A DNA stretch of 14,792 bases from JAGXLP01 sp964649445 (GTDB lineage: Bacteria; Bipolaricaulota; Bipolaricaulia; M55B111). The position numbers and the translations under genes are program-made. The DNA lies in NCBI GenBank assembly GCA_964649445.1, contig CAZYPS010000041.1, positions 1-14,792 on the forward strand, read 5' to 3'. Of the stretch, positions 1 through 6,998 are shown piece by piece (the stretch's first letter is position 1; every line of letters starts with the position of its first letter). The notes below the pieces were generated by a model. It had not been told where the DNA came from. It saw only the letters and a list, made by a program, of their open reading frames with translations, and did not search any database.

Positions 1-2
1 CT

Positions 3-359
3 ATTGGAGTAGTTCTTCCTACGACGTATCCCAGGGGACCTATAGGAGATATTTTTCTGAACTTCTGGGGTAATCCGTTTGTAATTCAATTACTCATCTG
101 GTCCTCCGTGTTGGTCGGTATAGCTCTGGTACTGGGTATCGCCGTAAGACTTGCCTCCTACGGAGGAATTCTGATAATGCTTATGCTTTATTTAGCCGTA
201 ATTCCACCGGGTTCCGTCATATTAAACCAGCAGATAATGTATATCGTCGTTTTTCTCTTCCTGGTAGCAGGTGAAGCTGGAAAAGTGGGAGGATTGGACT
301 CTTTTCTAGCTCCGATGCTGGAGGAGAAGTATCCGAGTCTAAAATACTTCCTCGGTTAA
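3..359 (+). CDS. DoxX-like small membrane protein, 3' part (5' end outside window)
   Basis: The frame is open from the left edge to the TAA at 357-359, so the start lies upstream; an internal TTG at 108 is only an apparent start. The visible 118 residues contain two or three hydrophobic segments. The first (about residues 31-60) has the small-residue, Leu-rich pattern of DoxX, with VGIALVLGIAVRLASYGG matching the family's 'GlaLllGlltRla' helix. The C-terminal GEAGKVGGLDSFL resembles the family's closing 'GrxxsLD' motif. DoxX-type proteins are four-helix membrane proteins linked to quinone, thiosulfate or redox chemistry, but most are uncharacterised, so no substrate can be assigned. The family call is from pattern memory. 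No same-strand gene follows closely; the next gene is on the opposite strand. Confidence 0.6.
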   Translation: MGVVLPTTYPRGPIGDIFLNFWGNPFVIQLLIWSSVLVGIALVLGIAVRLASYGGILIMLMLYLAVIPPGSVILNQQIMYIVVFLFLVAGEAGKVGGLDSFLAPMLEEKYPSLKYFLG

Positions 360-395
360 AAATCACTGGGACAAAACCCGACTCAGCTAACCAAT

Positions 396-440
396 AGGTG
401 GGTAGGGAATAACAAAGCTATTTCTTCCCTACCCTTACCT
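396..440. repeat. Stem-loop with arms resembling the large hairpin repeats
   Basis: A perfect 10-bp inverted repeat pairs 400-409 with 425-434. After a two-base bulge, AGGT at 396-399 pairs with ACCT at 437-440. The arm AGGTGGGTAGGGAATAACA matches 16 of 19 positions of the outer right arm and flank of the hairpin repeat near 14698-14716. No T-tract follows on either strand, so a plain intrinsic terminator is not well supported. It may be a degenerate relative of the repeats at 5828 and 14632. Confidence 0.4.
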
Positions 441-490
441 GAAGAATTTAATTTCACAGGTCTAGAACTTACCCTAATTCGCCTGGAAAA

Positions 491-510
491 CTCCGCGATA
501 GCCTTCGGAG
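491..510 (-). terminator. Weak intrinsic terminator candidate downstream of the cupin gene
   Basis: On the minus strand CTCCG (510-506) pairs with CGGAG (495-491) around a 10-nt loop, and TTTT follows directly (490-487). It lies about 50 nt past the cupin stop, where an end of the minus-strand transcript is expected. The stem is only 5 bp. Confidence 0.35.
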
Positions 511-558
511 ATAAATACCCGGGTTTTGGTGCAAATTCTGAGGGTTAATCCTGGGCGG

Positions 559-909
559 TTAATCTTTAGTTCGATCGAGCCAGAAATCGAACGACCGGGC
601 GGGAGCAAAGACGTCCAGCCCTACCGACCTCTCTTCCCCGGAGTTTTCGATCCGATGAGGCTCGTTTGCCGGAAAGTAGACTGAATCATGCTTCTCGAGT
701 TCATATTTTTCTTCTTCAGTATATACAGTAAATTCTCCTTCCAGAACTACAGTAACCTGCTCGTTTTCGTGCTGATGCATCGGGGACGAGTGGCCGGGTG
801 GTTTATCGAACCATTCGAACGAAAAGGCCTTACTTCCAGCGAGCGATCTTCTATTCCAGTCTTCTTCGGGTTGATATTTTTCAGCTGACTCAAACTTTAC
901 AACTTTCAC
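559..909 (-). CDS. Small single-domain cupin (cupin_2) protein
   Basis: A single beta-barrel cupin. Motif 1 is HSSPMHQHENEQ followed by Gly about 11 residues past the last His, giving the usual His-x-His...Gln/Glu metal site. Motif 2 is YFPANEPHRIEN, supplying the third His. All the metal ligands expected of cupin_2 are present, so it probably binds Fe, Mn, Zn or Ni; substrate unknown. I chose the GTG at 909 (116 aa) because the minus strand reads GAGGTGAT (921-914) just upstream, a near-ideal ribosome site whose GAGG core lies 8 nt from this GTG. The frame also permits the GTG at 918 (119 aa), but that codon sits inside the ribosome site. It follows the permease gene by about 70 nt on the same strand and may share its transcript. 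Confidence 0.8.
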   Translation of the reverse strand: MKVVKFESAEKYQPEEDWNRRSLAGSKAFSFEWFDKPPGHSSPMHQHENEQVTVVLEGEFTVYTEEEKYELEKHDSVYFPANEPHRIENSGEERSVGLDVFAPARSFDFWLDRTKD

Positions 910-983
910 GACAATCACCTCTAGTGAAATTGACCGAACACGTTAGCTATTTTGCCAGAGCGACAAAAGTCCCTCCATAGCAA

Positions 984-1487
984 TCAGAATTGGAGAAATT
1001 TACCCAGAGCCCCCGCAATTAATCCCCCCAGCAATGGGACGACGAATGCCGAAAGGAACCGAAGCACCGAGAACCGCCAGCCGAGGAACGCCACCTCGTA
1101 AGGCACCCTGGTAAGCGCCACCCCTATACTAGCTGAGAGAATCATCGTCATTACCTGGCCGATGCCAGAACCGGCTTCGAGAAGAGTGGCGGCTATCGGG
1201 TATATCGTAAATGGCGCCCCCGGTGTAACTGCCCCTACCGCCCAGGCTATGAGGTAGCCTTTAATTCCGCTTGCCGGACCCAGGTAACCTGAGACGACTT
1301 CCTGGGGCACGAGCACGCGGAGAAAACCCGCAACACCCAGTGCTAACAACAGTAGGGCCCATACGCTACCAAGTGTGCCCAGACTTGATTTCAAGCCCTG
1401 GACTACTCCATCGACCCCCTGGAGAAACCAGGTAAGAAGCCCAAGGAGCGAAAAGATCCCGAGCATTATCCCCGTATTGATGTCCAC
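984..1487 (-). CDS. Half-size permease related to the DUF318/ArsP-like family
   Basis: 167 residues, almost wholly hydrophobic, with about four to five membrane segments (roughly 5-23, 40-60, 75-105, 110-127, 140-165). The central motif AVTPGAPFTIYPIAATLLEAG (88-106 region) resembles the 'GailPlCscgviPlaaaLl' signature of DUF318/ArsP permeases, but the Cys residues of the metalloid-type motif are replaced (Ala, Thr). Family members are usually around 300 aa with two such halves, so this is a half-length form that could work as a dimer. The GTG start at 1487 is supported by AGGAGG ending 5 nt upstream. It begins 35 nt after the DUF389 stop on the same strand, indicating one operon. The substrate cannot be told from sequence. 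Confidence 0.55.
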   Translation of the reverse strand: MDINTGIMLGIFSLLGLLTWFLQGVDGVVQGLKSSLGTLGSVWALLLLALGVAGFLRVLVPQEVVSGYLGPASGIKGYLIAWAVGAVTPGAPFTIYPIAATLLEAGSGIGQVMTMILSASIGVALTRVPYEVAFLGWRFSVLRFLSAFVVPLLGGLIAGALGKFLQF

Positions 1488-1522
1488 ACTTGCCTCCTAA
1501 TTGAAGTGGCTAAATCGCTCGG

Positions 1523-2797
1523 TCACCCTGCAGCAGTCCTTCTATAGCTGAGACTTAGATCCAAACTTCTACCAAGATAGTTCTCCAGTTGGTTTTTAAC
1601 AGTCGTTGCGAGTCCTTCTTTGAAGGTCTTAGCCCGGTACTCGGCAGAAATTCCGACGATCTTCTGAAAGAAAAGTCCGGTCTTTTCGACGTTAAATTCC
1701 GCAAGGTCGACTCCCGCTTCGGCCATTGAAGTTTGAGTTAACTCACGCAGCCTGGACGCTCGGTGTGCTACTCTTCGGACTTCCCAGGTCACCGTGCCGA
1801 GGAAAACGGCAATTACCAGCAGCAAAACCATGAGGACAGATATCCGTCTTTTTGTGGCCTCCTTCGCCCCTTCCTGCTCGTACCACCTACCGGGTTTATA
1901 GCCCTGAAACCAGAGGGTAAAAGTTCCTGCCAGATTAATGCTTACGAGGTTAATTAACAGGATAATGGATGCATTCATGGCAATTTCCAGGTTGGCTATC
2001 GCGATCCCTATCCCCGCGGCTGCGGCGGGAGGCAAGAGCGCGACGGAAATCATTACTCCAACCAGGGCGGAGTTTATCCCGGCAGTCAAAGAAAACGCGC
2101 CAGCCAGCCCGGAACCAAGGGCAACAACCAGGCTGAGGAAACTGGGGTTTATCTGGTGCGTGACCTGGGACAACGAAAGCAGGTCCAGGTTGACGGGCAG
2201 CATAATAGAAAATGCCACCCTGCTAAAAGCAATGCTGCTAGCTACGACGACAAGCACACCGAGTATCTGTTTCTTCACGCCTGAGTAAAATAAAGATTCA
2301 TCGTTTATTATCGTTCCAACGCAACTTGCCATGGCAGGACCGATAAGCGGAGCAATAACCATTGATCCTACTACTATCGCCGCGTTATCCAGGAGAATCC
2401 CGGCTGAAGCAATTAGCGATGCGGCCAATAAAAGGAGGTAATAGGTTGGAGATGAAGGAGAAAGGTTTTCAGCGCTCGCTTTTAACTCCTGTCGGGCTAC
2501 CTTGCTCTCATCCACCTCTTCCGATTCCTGGTAGCGCTCCTTGAGTTCTTCGAACTCCCGGGCAACTATTGCCTCCGCTTTGGTGACAACCGTGAACCCG
2601 TTCTCTTCCAGGCCCGATTTCCGGAGTTCGTCCAAAATTTCTTCCACTCCTTCTTTTGGGATAGGGAAGTAAAGTACATCGCTATACTTTCTCTGAGATG
2701 TTTCAGGGCTTATGACGTAATCTATGCCCTTTTCCGTTAACAGCTCAATTATTTCCTCTCTTTTACCCTCGGGAATAACAACTTGAATAAGCCGCAT
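1523..2797 (-). CDS. DUF389 (TIGR00341-type) multi-helix membrane protein
   Basis: 424 aa. Residues 1-75 form a soluble alpha/beta region beginning MRLIQVVIPEGKREEI, followed by a charged, probably coiled segment (75-112). About eight hydrophobic segments span roughly 118-338. The family hallmark appears as IVVGSMVIAPLIGPAMA (141-157) with a second glycine/proline-rich stretch LVGVMISVALLPPAAAAGIGIA (245-266). Residues 340-424 form a soluble tail with the pattern of a short periplasmic or cytoplasmic domain. The sequence is close to what I remember of haloarchaeal TIGR00341 proteins, including the VVYFPIP-like motif near residue 42. Function is unknown, with no proven substrate. It heads the minus-strand set DUF389-permease-cupin. 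The ATG at 2797 has no clear ribosome site, but the N-terminal match supports it. Confidence 0.85.
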   Translation of the reverse strand: MRLIQVVIPEGKREEIIELLTEKGIDYVISPETSQRKYSDVLYFPIPKEGVEEILDELRKSGLEENGFTVVTKAEAIVAREFEELKERYQESEEVDESKVARQELKASAENLSPSSPTYYLLLLAASLIASAGILLDNAAIVVGSMVIAPLIGPAMASCVGTIINDESLFYSGVKKQILGVLVVVASSIAFSRVAFSIMLPVNLDLLSLSQVTHQINPSFLSLVVALGSGLAGAFSLTAGINSALVGVMISVALLPPAAAAGIGIAIANLEIAMNASIILLINLVSINLAGTFTLWFQGYKPGRWYEQEGAKEATKRRISVLMVLLLVIAVFLGTVTWEVRRVAHRASRLRELTQTSMAEAGVDLAEFNVEKTGLFFQKIVGISAEYRAKTFKEGLATTVKNQLENYLGRSLDLSLSYRRTAAG

Positions 2798-3352
2798 ATT
2801 GCTCTATACACCCAATAAGTCTTATCGATATCTTTTTACTATAGTACCACCAATTTCCAGCTTACTGGTTCCAATTAAGACTAAAGCTTATAGATCTATA
2901 GGAACAAAAACGTAAACCTGCTCCCGACGAATTGGTTTAAAAATAGATCTTTTTGACTATTCCCTAGCAGATGATACTAAGTCTCGACCCGACAAGTATC
3001 AATAAATTTGGCTTTTTTGTTGCTTCGTTTGTAACCGAGCTGGGGGTATCTTCTTTCAGAACCGTTCTTCTTGTCCTGATGAGGATGTTTTTCCGATTCA
3101 ACCATTTGGACGTCCCTTTCCAGCGACCTATTAGTGTTTTTTTAAATTTGTTGTACTGCCGTGAAACATTTCTCGTTCTTCATAATTTAAATTTTGCAGA
3201 TGGACCTTCAGTAAGCTATCATCAATGGAAGTATAGTTGTGCTCATAGGTTTTGCTTATTGACAATCTCTACTGTATATGATCATCGTGAAGCTTTTTAT
3301 TTTCCACCCGATTTTTTAAAAGAAAAAGTTATCAGTAACAGGAGGGAATATT
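2798..3352. other. AT-rich intergenic region between divergent DUF389 and trkA genes
   Basis: About 555 nt with no convincing gene. It holds a perfect 12-bp palindrome TATAGATCTATA (2889-2900), a second TAGATCT at 2944-2950 in an A/T-rich setting, and AACGTAAAC at 2909-2917, also found upstream of trkH on the other strand. A TTGACA hexamer at 3259-3264 has no properly spaced -10; TATGAT follows only 12 nt later. A 136-codon frame from 2971 overlaps the trkA start and looks accidental. The region is large enough to hold promoters for both genes plus a long trkA leader or a small RNA, but I cannot place any. Confidence 0.5.
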
Positions 3353-4033
3353 ATGAGAGTTATAATTGCTGGACTGGGTGATATAGGAACTCAGCTCGCC
3401 GAGGACCTGACTGCCCGCGAGGGATTCGAGCTTGTACTTATAGATCAAGACGAAGAGAAATGCGAGGCACTTTCGAGCGAATACGACGCCCTGGTACTTC
3501 ACGGTGATGGTACAGAGCCCGAACTTCTGGAGAGCGCCGGAGCCAGACAGGCCGATGCCCTCATAGCTACCACGAACTCCGATGCCTTGAATATGGTAAT
3601 TGCCGTGCTCGGTAAAAAATTTGATGTTCCCAGAGTAGTCGCCAAACTAAACAAAACCAGCTTAAGAACGACTGCCCGGGAGCTGGGGGTCGATCACGTC
3701 ATATCACCCAAAGTATCGGCGGCTACTGAAATAACCAGTCTCCTTCATGGATACGATATCCTGGACTTTTCCCTGTTGGTTCAGGGCGGAGCGAGGTTGG
3801 TCGAAATATCTCCTGGTGGGCTAGCCGGTGAAAAAATAGAAGATATCGATCTCCCCGACGGTACGTTAATAACATCGGTACTCCGCGAGGGTGTAGCAGT
3901 TATCCCCCGAGGAAGTACGGAGTTAGGTGAAGACGATATTCTGCTTATAATAACTGAAAACGAGGAAAAGGAAAATAACATCAAAGAACTGTTTGGCGAG
4001 CTCCAAACCGGCCAACGACCCGATCAAATGTAA
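3353..4033 (+). CDS. trkA: TrkA: regulatory NAD(H)/nucleotide-binding subunit of Trk K+ uptake
   Basis: 226 aa, one RCK unit. Residues 1-125 are the Rossmann-fold TrkA-N domain with the dinucleotide motif GLGDIG (7-12), the acidic end of the second strand (LVLIDQDEE), and GDGT followed by ALIATTNSD. Residues about 140-215 are the TrkA-C domain, with the typical pattern LVEISPGGLAGEKIEDIDLPDGTLITSVLR and GEDDILLII. E. coli TrkA has two such units; this single-unit form matches KtrA-like and archaeal TrkA and would assemble as a ring beneath a TrkH/KtrB pore. The start is fixed by AGGAGGG about 6 nt upstream of the ATG. The gene converges on trkH across 98 nt, so the two partners are not co-transcribed. 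A short C-terminal charged tail (EKENNIKELFGELQTGQ) follows the domain. Confidence 0.9.
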   Translation: MRVIIAGLGDIGTQLAEDLTAREGFELVLIDQDEEKCEALSSEYDALVLHGDGTEPELLESAGARQADALIATTNSDALNMVIAVLGKKFDVPRVVAKLNKTSLRTTARELGVDHVISPKVSAATEITSLLHGYDILDFSLLVQGGARLVEISPGGLAGEKIEDIDLPDGTLITSVLREGVAVIPRGSTELGEDDILLIITENEEKENNIKELFGELQTGQRPDQM

Positions 4034-4050
4034 TGCTTGGCTTTTGACTT

Positions 4051-4068
4051 GATTCGGGAGAATTTTTT
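4051..4068 (+). terminator. Short intrinsic terminator candidate after trkA
   Basis: GATTC (4051-4055) pairs with GAATT (4060-4064; outer pair G-U) around the loop GGGA, and a T-tract follows (4063-4068). It starts 17 nt past the trkA stop. The stem is small, so support is modest. Confidence 0.35.
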
Positions 4069-4131
4069 ATAACTTATGGACTTTTATTTGAGATATTCTT
4101 TGCTCATTCAATGAAGCCTTCCTGAAAACTT

Positions 4132-5559
4132 TTATCGCCAGCTTCCCGGATAGAGTGCTACCAGTACCGGCGTGATTTCCAGCCTGCCGAGCCACATATT
4201 GACTATTAAGATCATTTTAGAAACGGGATTAAGGTTCGGCGAAGTTAAGCCGACCGACATCCCCACCGTCCCTTCTGCAGAGGCAACCTCAAACAGGGAA
4301 TTCACCAGGCTAGCACCTTCTAACCATAACACGCCCAGCGTTGAGATGACCAGTATCAGTAAATACGAGAGAAAGAACGCAATTATGGACTCGGCTTCTT
4401 CCTTACTTACCGTAAGCTTCCCAAACCTGAGGGGTAATTTGGCCTCTTGGGGGAGGAGTGATCGAAAGAAAACCAACCTGATCAACCCCAGGAGAATTAG
4501 CAACCTAAATAACTTGATACCTCCGGCAGTCGAGCCTGTACCTCCCCCAATGATCATGAAAATTATCGTGACGAACTTGTCCCCGTCGGGTAGTGCCCCG
4601 GTCGGTACGGTATTGTAACCTGTGGTGGTTATTGCCGTGGCAGTCTGAAAAATACCAGGAACGACGTTCGTCAGGCTGGGACCGAAGCTAACAATGAAGA
4701 TCAACGAGCCAAAAAGAACCAGGATTATTAGAGCCTGAACCTGGTGATCCTCGAAAAACTCTCGGACTTCTCCTTTTACCGCCAGATAGTAGAGAGGAAA
4801 ACTAATAGCACCCAGGATCATAAATAGCGTTACGGTCATCGAAACTGCTTCGCTATTATAAAAGCCGATGCTCTCGGAGTAGAGGGAGAAACCGCCGGTT
4901 GGGATGGTCGTCATAATGTGAATTAAGGCATCGTACAAACCCATTCCGGCAAAGTAAAAAGCGACGAAACCTATTACAGTTAAAGACAAATAGACCTTGA
5001 TTACGGCTTTTGCCGTCGAGATCACGCTACCCATGATGTTGGCTTCTCCGAACTCGGATGCGTAGAGTTTAAACGCGCTTTTTCCTGGTCTTAGCAATAC
5101 AGCCAGGGTAAGGACAATAATACCCATTCCTCCCAGCCACTGAGAATAAGCTCGGAAAAAGTGAAGAGACGAGGATAACGTGGTTTCGTTAACCATGGTC
5201 AGGCCGGTGGTTGTAAAACCCGACATAGCCTCAAACAGGCCGTCAAGGAAAGTTTTTATTGGAAGGAACGGTACCGCTCCGACGATGCTAAATAAGAGAT
5301 ATACCAGCGCGGTAACGATCAACGCGTCGATCAGTTTCATTTCTTCGCCATTAAACAAGTCCAGGTGCCAGACCCCAAACCCAATTACGATCGAACCGAA
5401 GGCGAGTCCTCCAAATAGTTGCGTATATAGAAACTCCTGGAAAGCAATTGAAACAAAAAATGGAACGAGTAATAGGAGCCCCAATAACCCGAGGGCACCG
5501 AATAGTTCGTGGAGAACATTATGCCAGTTTGCCGTTCTTAAATGATCGCTAATCTTCAT
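4132..5559 (-). CDS. trkH: TrkH: K+-translocating membrane subunit
   Basis: 475 aa, close to the usual TrkH length. The four pore-filter repeats of the SKT superfamily are visible in order: FTTTGL (115-120), TTIPTGGFS (217-225), ITTTGYNT (310-317) and SAEGTVGMS (427-435). The M3C-type glycine-rich break is visible in GGGTGSTAGGIKLFRLL (338-354). The C terminus ends in the family's closing WLGRLEITPVLVALYP. It conducts K+ into the cytoplasm with a TrkA ring as gate, and trkA is the convergent neighbour. The ATG at 5559 is the only sensible start, as the first helix begins near residue 20, yet no Shine-Dalgarno precedes it; the minus strand reads TTTCTTCCAGACCA just before ATG, so initiation may be weak or need another signal. 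No frameshift is seen. Confidence 0.93.
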   Translation of the reverse strand: MKISDHLRTANWHNVLHELFGALGLLGLLLLVPFFVSIAFQEFLYTQLFGGLAFGSIVIGFGVWHLDLFNGEEMKLIDALIVTALVYLLFSIVGAVPFLPIKTFLDGLFEAMSGFTTTGLTMVNETTLSSSLHFFRAYSQWLGGMGIIVLTLAVLLRPGKSAFKLYASEFGEANIMGSVISTAKAVIKVYLSLTVIGFVAFYFAGMGLYDALIHIMTTIPTGGFSLYSESIGFYNSEAVSMTVTLFMILGAISFPLYYLAVKGEVREFFEDHQVQALIILVLFGSLIFIVSFGPSLTNVVPGIFQTATAITTTGYNTVPTGALPDGDKFVTIIFMIIGGGTGSTAGGIKLFRLLILLGLIRLVFFRSLLPQEAKLPLRFGKLTVSKEEAESIIAFFLSYLLILVISTLGVLWLEGASLVNSLFEVASAEGTVGMSVGLTSPNLNPVSKMILIVNMWLGRLEITPVLVALYPGSWR

Positions 5560-5639
5560 TGGTCTGGAAGAAACTTTGCCTGGTTTGAGGTTTTTTCATC
5601 AACCGATTTATCTCGTTTACGTTGTTTACTTTGCCAAAT

Positions 5640-5645
5640 ATTATA
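5640..5645 (-). promoter_or_regulatory. Possible -10 box of trkH
   Basis: The minus strand carries TATAAT 80 nt upstream of the trkH ATG. No recognisable -35 hexamer lies 15-18 nt further upstream (the region reads ACACGGGTGAG). The leader contains the imperfect direct repeat GTAAACAACGTAAACG (5629-5614, minus strand), which could be a regulator site. Confidence 0.3.
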
Positions 5646-5827
5646 ATCAAAGCGTCCACTCACCCGTGTATTATTTATTGGTTATCTAAAAACTAAATGA
5701 TGGTTGTAGAAAACAATTTCTTACAAATACTACTAAAATTAGCCGATAAACCAAAGATAAATCCTGGAATTGTTTTTTCAACCCAATTCTTTCACAACTC
5801 CCGTAATAAATTGCGCGTTCGAAAAAT

Positions 5828-5914
5828 CCCTCTCCCCGCTTACCTGGCAACCGATTTAACTTCAAAAAATTGAAAATATGCTAAATCCCGGCAGCCAGGT
5901 AAGCGGGGAGAGGG
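5828..5914. repeat. Large hairpin repeat, copy A (perfect 21-bp stem)
   Basis: Arms 5828-5848 and 5894-5914 are perfect reverse complements of 21 bp. Inside them, GATTTA (5853-5858) and TAAATC (5882-5887) can pair again, extending the hairpin past a small internal loop. Reverse-complementing the sequence at 14632-14713 aligns with this copy over its whole length except about 20 central bases: 25 of 29 identical on the left, 27 of 30 with one gap on the right. Arm differences are matched by complementary changes. On the minus strand the stem is followed by ATTTTT (5827-5822), so here it may also end the kdp-usp transcript. It lies between usp and trkH. Confidence 0.85.
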
Positions 5915-5983
5915 CGCTTGAGAAAAATAGAGCGGTTTTTTAAACATTTCATCTAGGTTGAACACAATGGTGAAAGAGTTGGG

Positions 5984-6002
5984 TTCAGGTCCCACACCTG
6001 GA
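5984..6002. other. Small hairpin between usp and trkH
   Basis: TTCAGGT (5984-5990) pairs with ACCTGGA (5996-6002) through seven pairs, one a G-U, around CCCAC. No T-tract follows on the minus strand, where the upstream operon would need it. Function unknown; possibly an RNA processing or stability feature at the operon's 3' end. Confidence 0.3.
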
Positions 6003-6097
6003 AAAATTGCTTTACTTCAACCCTCCAACATTTTTGGTGATTCCTGGTTCAATTTTTTTGGAAGTCGTAGTCGGGAGAACTTCGCTGACACGCCTGG

Positions 6098-6997
6098 CTA
6101 AGTGGGCGTAACGAGGTCCAACAATGCCTTCATCATTCCTTTACCCCAGGCAACCATTTTGTGCTCGCTTCCCTTAAACATTAGCACCGAGGATTCGACC
6201 CGGTTTGTTAGCTCGTCGGCGGTACGACCGAACAGAAACCTGTTAAATACCCATTCCCTGCCGGGCCCTAGAATAACAAGATCGGCATCATGTGAAGCGG
6301 TCAACAACCCACTGAGAACGGAATTCGAATGAAGAACCGTCGTTTCAACGTTTGCCGTTATCAGGTCAAGAACTTCCTGGAGATGCTGGGATGCCTCTTC
6401 TTCGCTTCGTTCGTCCGGTTTTCCCGTAAGTACATATACGAGCTCTGCTTCTACTTCCACCTCACTCATTATTCTGTCCAGCAGGGCTAATCGCTTTGGC
6501 CGAGGGTGGCCTGGCCCTACGGGCATCAAAATTTTTTTAACTTCTCCAAGGTCCTTCCGGGATTTCAGGACACCGACGTCACAGGAGGCCTTGTGAAGTA
6601 CCTTGTTTACTACTGAACTCCTCCTAACTACTACAGGGGTAATCCGACCGAACCAGCCCATCAATATAAAGTCCGCTTCGATTTCTTCGGCGGAGTTGAT
6701 TATCGCCCCGGGAATCGAACCGGACGTCACGGTAAGAGGCTTTGCCACCCGGCCGAGCCGCTGGGCGTAGTGGGTGGTATCCATAACTAATTCCGATCCT
6801 TTCCGCCAGGATCGCTCCTCCTCGGGGAAAGATCCCTGTCGGGTCACGTTCAAGATATGGAACGTAGTCTGATGGGTGGTGACATGGTGCGCCATGGTAA
6901 CCATCTGTCGGGCCGTTTCCGGATTGGCAATACTGATTAAGACGTTCTCGTAGTTCAATTCTTCAGTTGGTGATTTTTTTACTTGGTTTTCGTTCAT
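6098..6997 (-). CDS. Tandem universal-stress-protein (Usp), last gene of the kdp operon; KdpQ-like
   Basis: 299 aa, no membrane segment, two Usp units. Unit 1 (about 16-147) runs from YENVLISIANP to ILMGWFGR (111-118), and the following RRSSVVNKVLHKASCDVGVLKSR has the usual nucleotide-loop and final-strand pattern. Unit 2 (about 152-277) starts VKKILMPVGPG and has LVILGPGREWVFNRFLFGRTADEL, again a G-x-G...G-R/T nucleotide-loop pattern. The 'MGWFGR...CDVGVLK...ILMPVGPG' run resembles the Usp domains fused to haloarchaeal amino-acid permeases and, from memory, the extra gene of haloarchaeal kdpFABCQ operons. It starts 1 nt after the kdpC stop, so it is translated with the transporter. KdpD sensors also contain a Usp domain; this stand-alone protein may bind ATP/ADP or a dinucleotide signal and adjust Kdp. 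That role is inference. No kdpD or kdpE is nearby. Confidence 0.8.
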   Translation of the reverse strand: MNENQVKKSPTEELNYENVLISIANPETARQMVTMAHHVTTHQTTFHILNVTRQGSFPEEERSWRKGSELVMDTTHYAQRLGRVAKPLTVTSGSIPGAIINSAEEIEADFILMGWFGRITPVVVRRSSVVNKVLHKASCDVGVLKSRKDLGEVKKILMPVGPGHPRPKRLALLDRIMSEVEVEAELVYVLTGKPDERSEEEASQHLQEVLDLITANVETTVLHSNSVLSGLLTASHDADLVILGPGREWVFNRFLFGRTADELTNRVESSVLMFKGSEHKMVAWGKGMMKALLDLVTPT

Positions 6998-6998
6998 A

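Noticed and set aside
108..359. DoxX-like gene starting at TTG 108
   Set aside because: The frame is open and protein-like to the left edge, so 108 is an internal Leu codon and the gene is cut by the window.
3259..3287. TTGACA as a trkA promoter
   Set aside because: The hexamer is perfect, but the only -10-like sequence (TATGAT) is 12 nt away, too close for a sigma-70 promoter.
2971..3381. 136-codon plus-strand frame in the DUF389-trkA gap
   Set aside because: No ribosome site, AT-rich random-looking composition, no recognisable domain, and it overlaps the well-supported trkA start.
5828..5914. Hairpin as an integron attC site
   Set aside because: The arms lack the GTTRRRY / RYYYAAC core sites, and no integrase or cassette row is present.
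5975..6010. Possible tRNA T-arm (GGTTCAGGTCCCACACC)
   Set aside because: No matching acceptor, D or anticodon arms around it; it is better described as a 7-bp hairpin.
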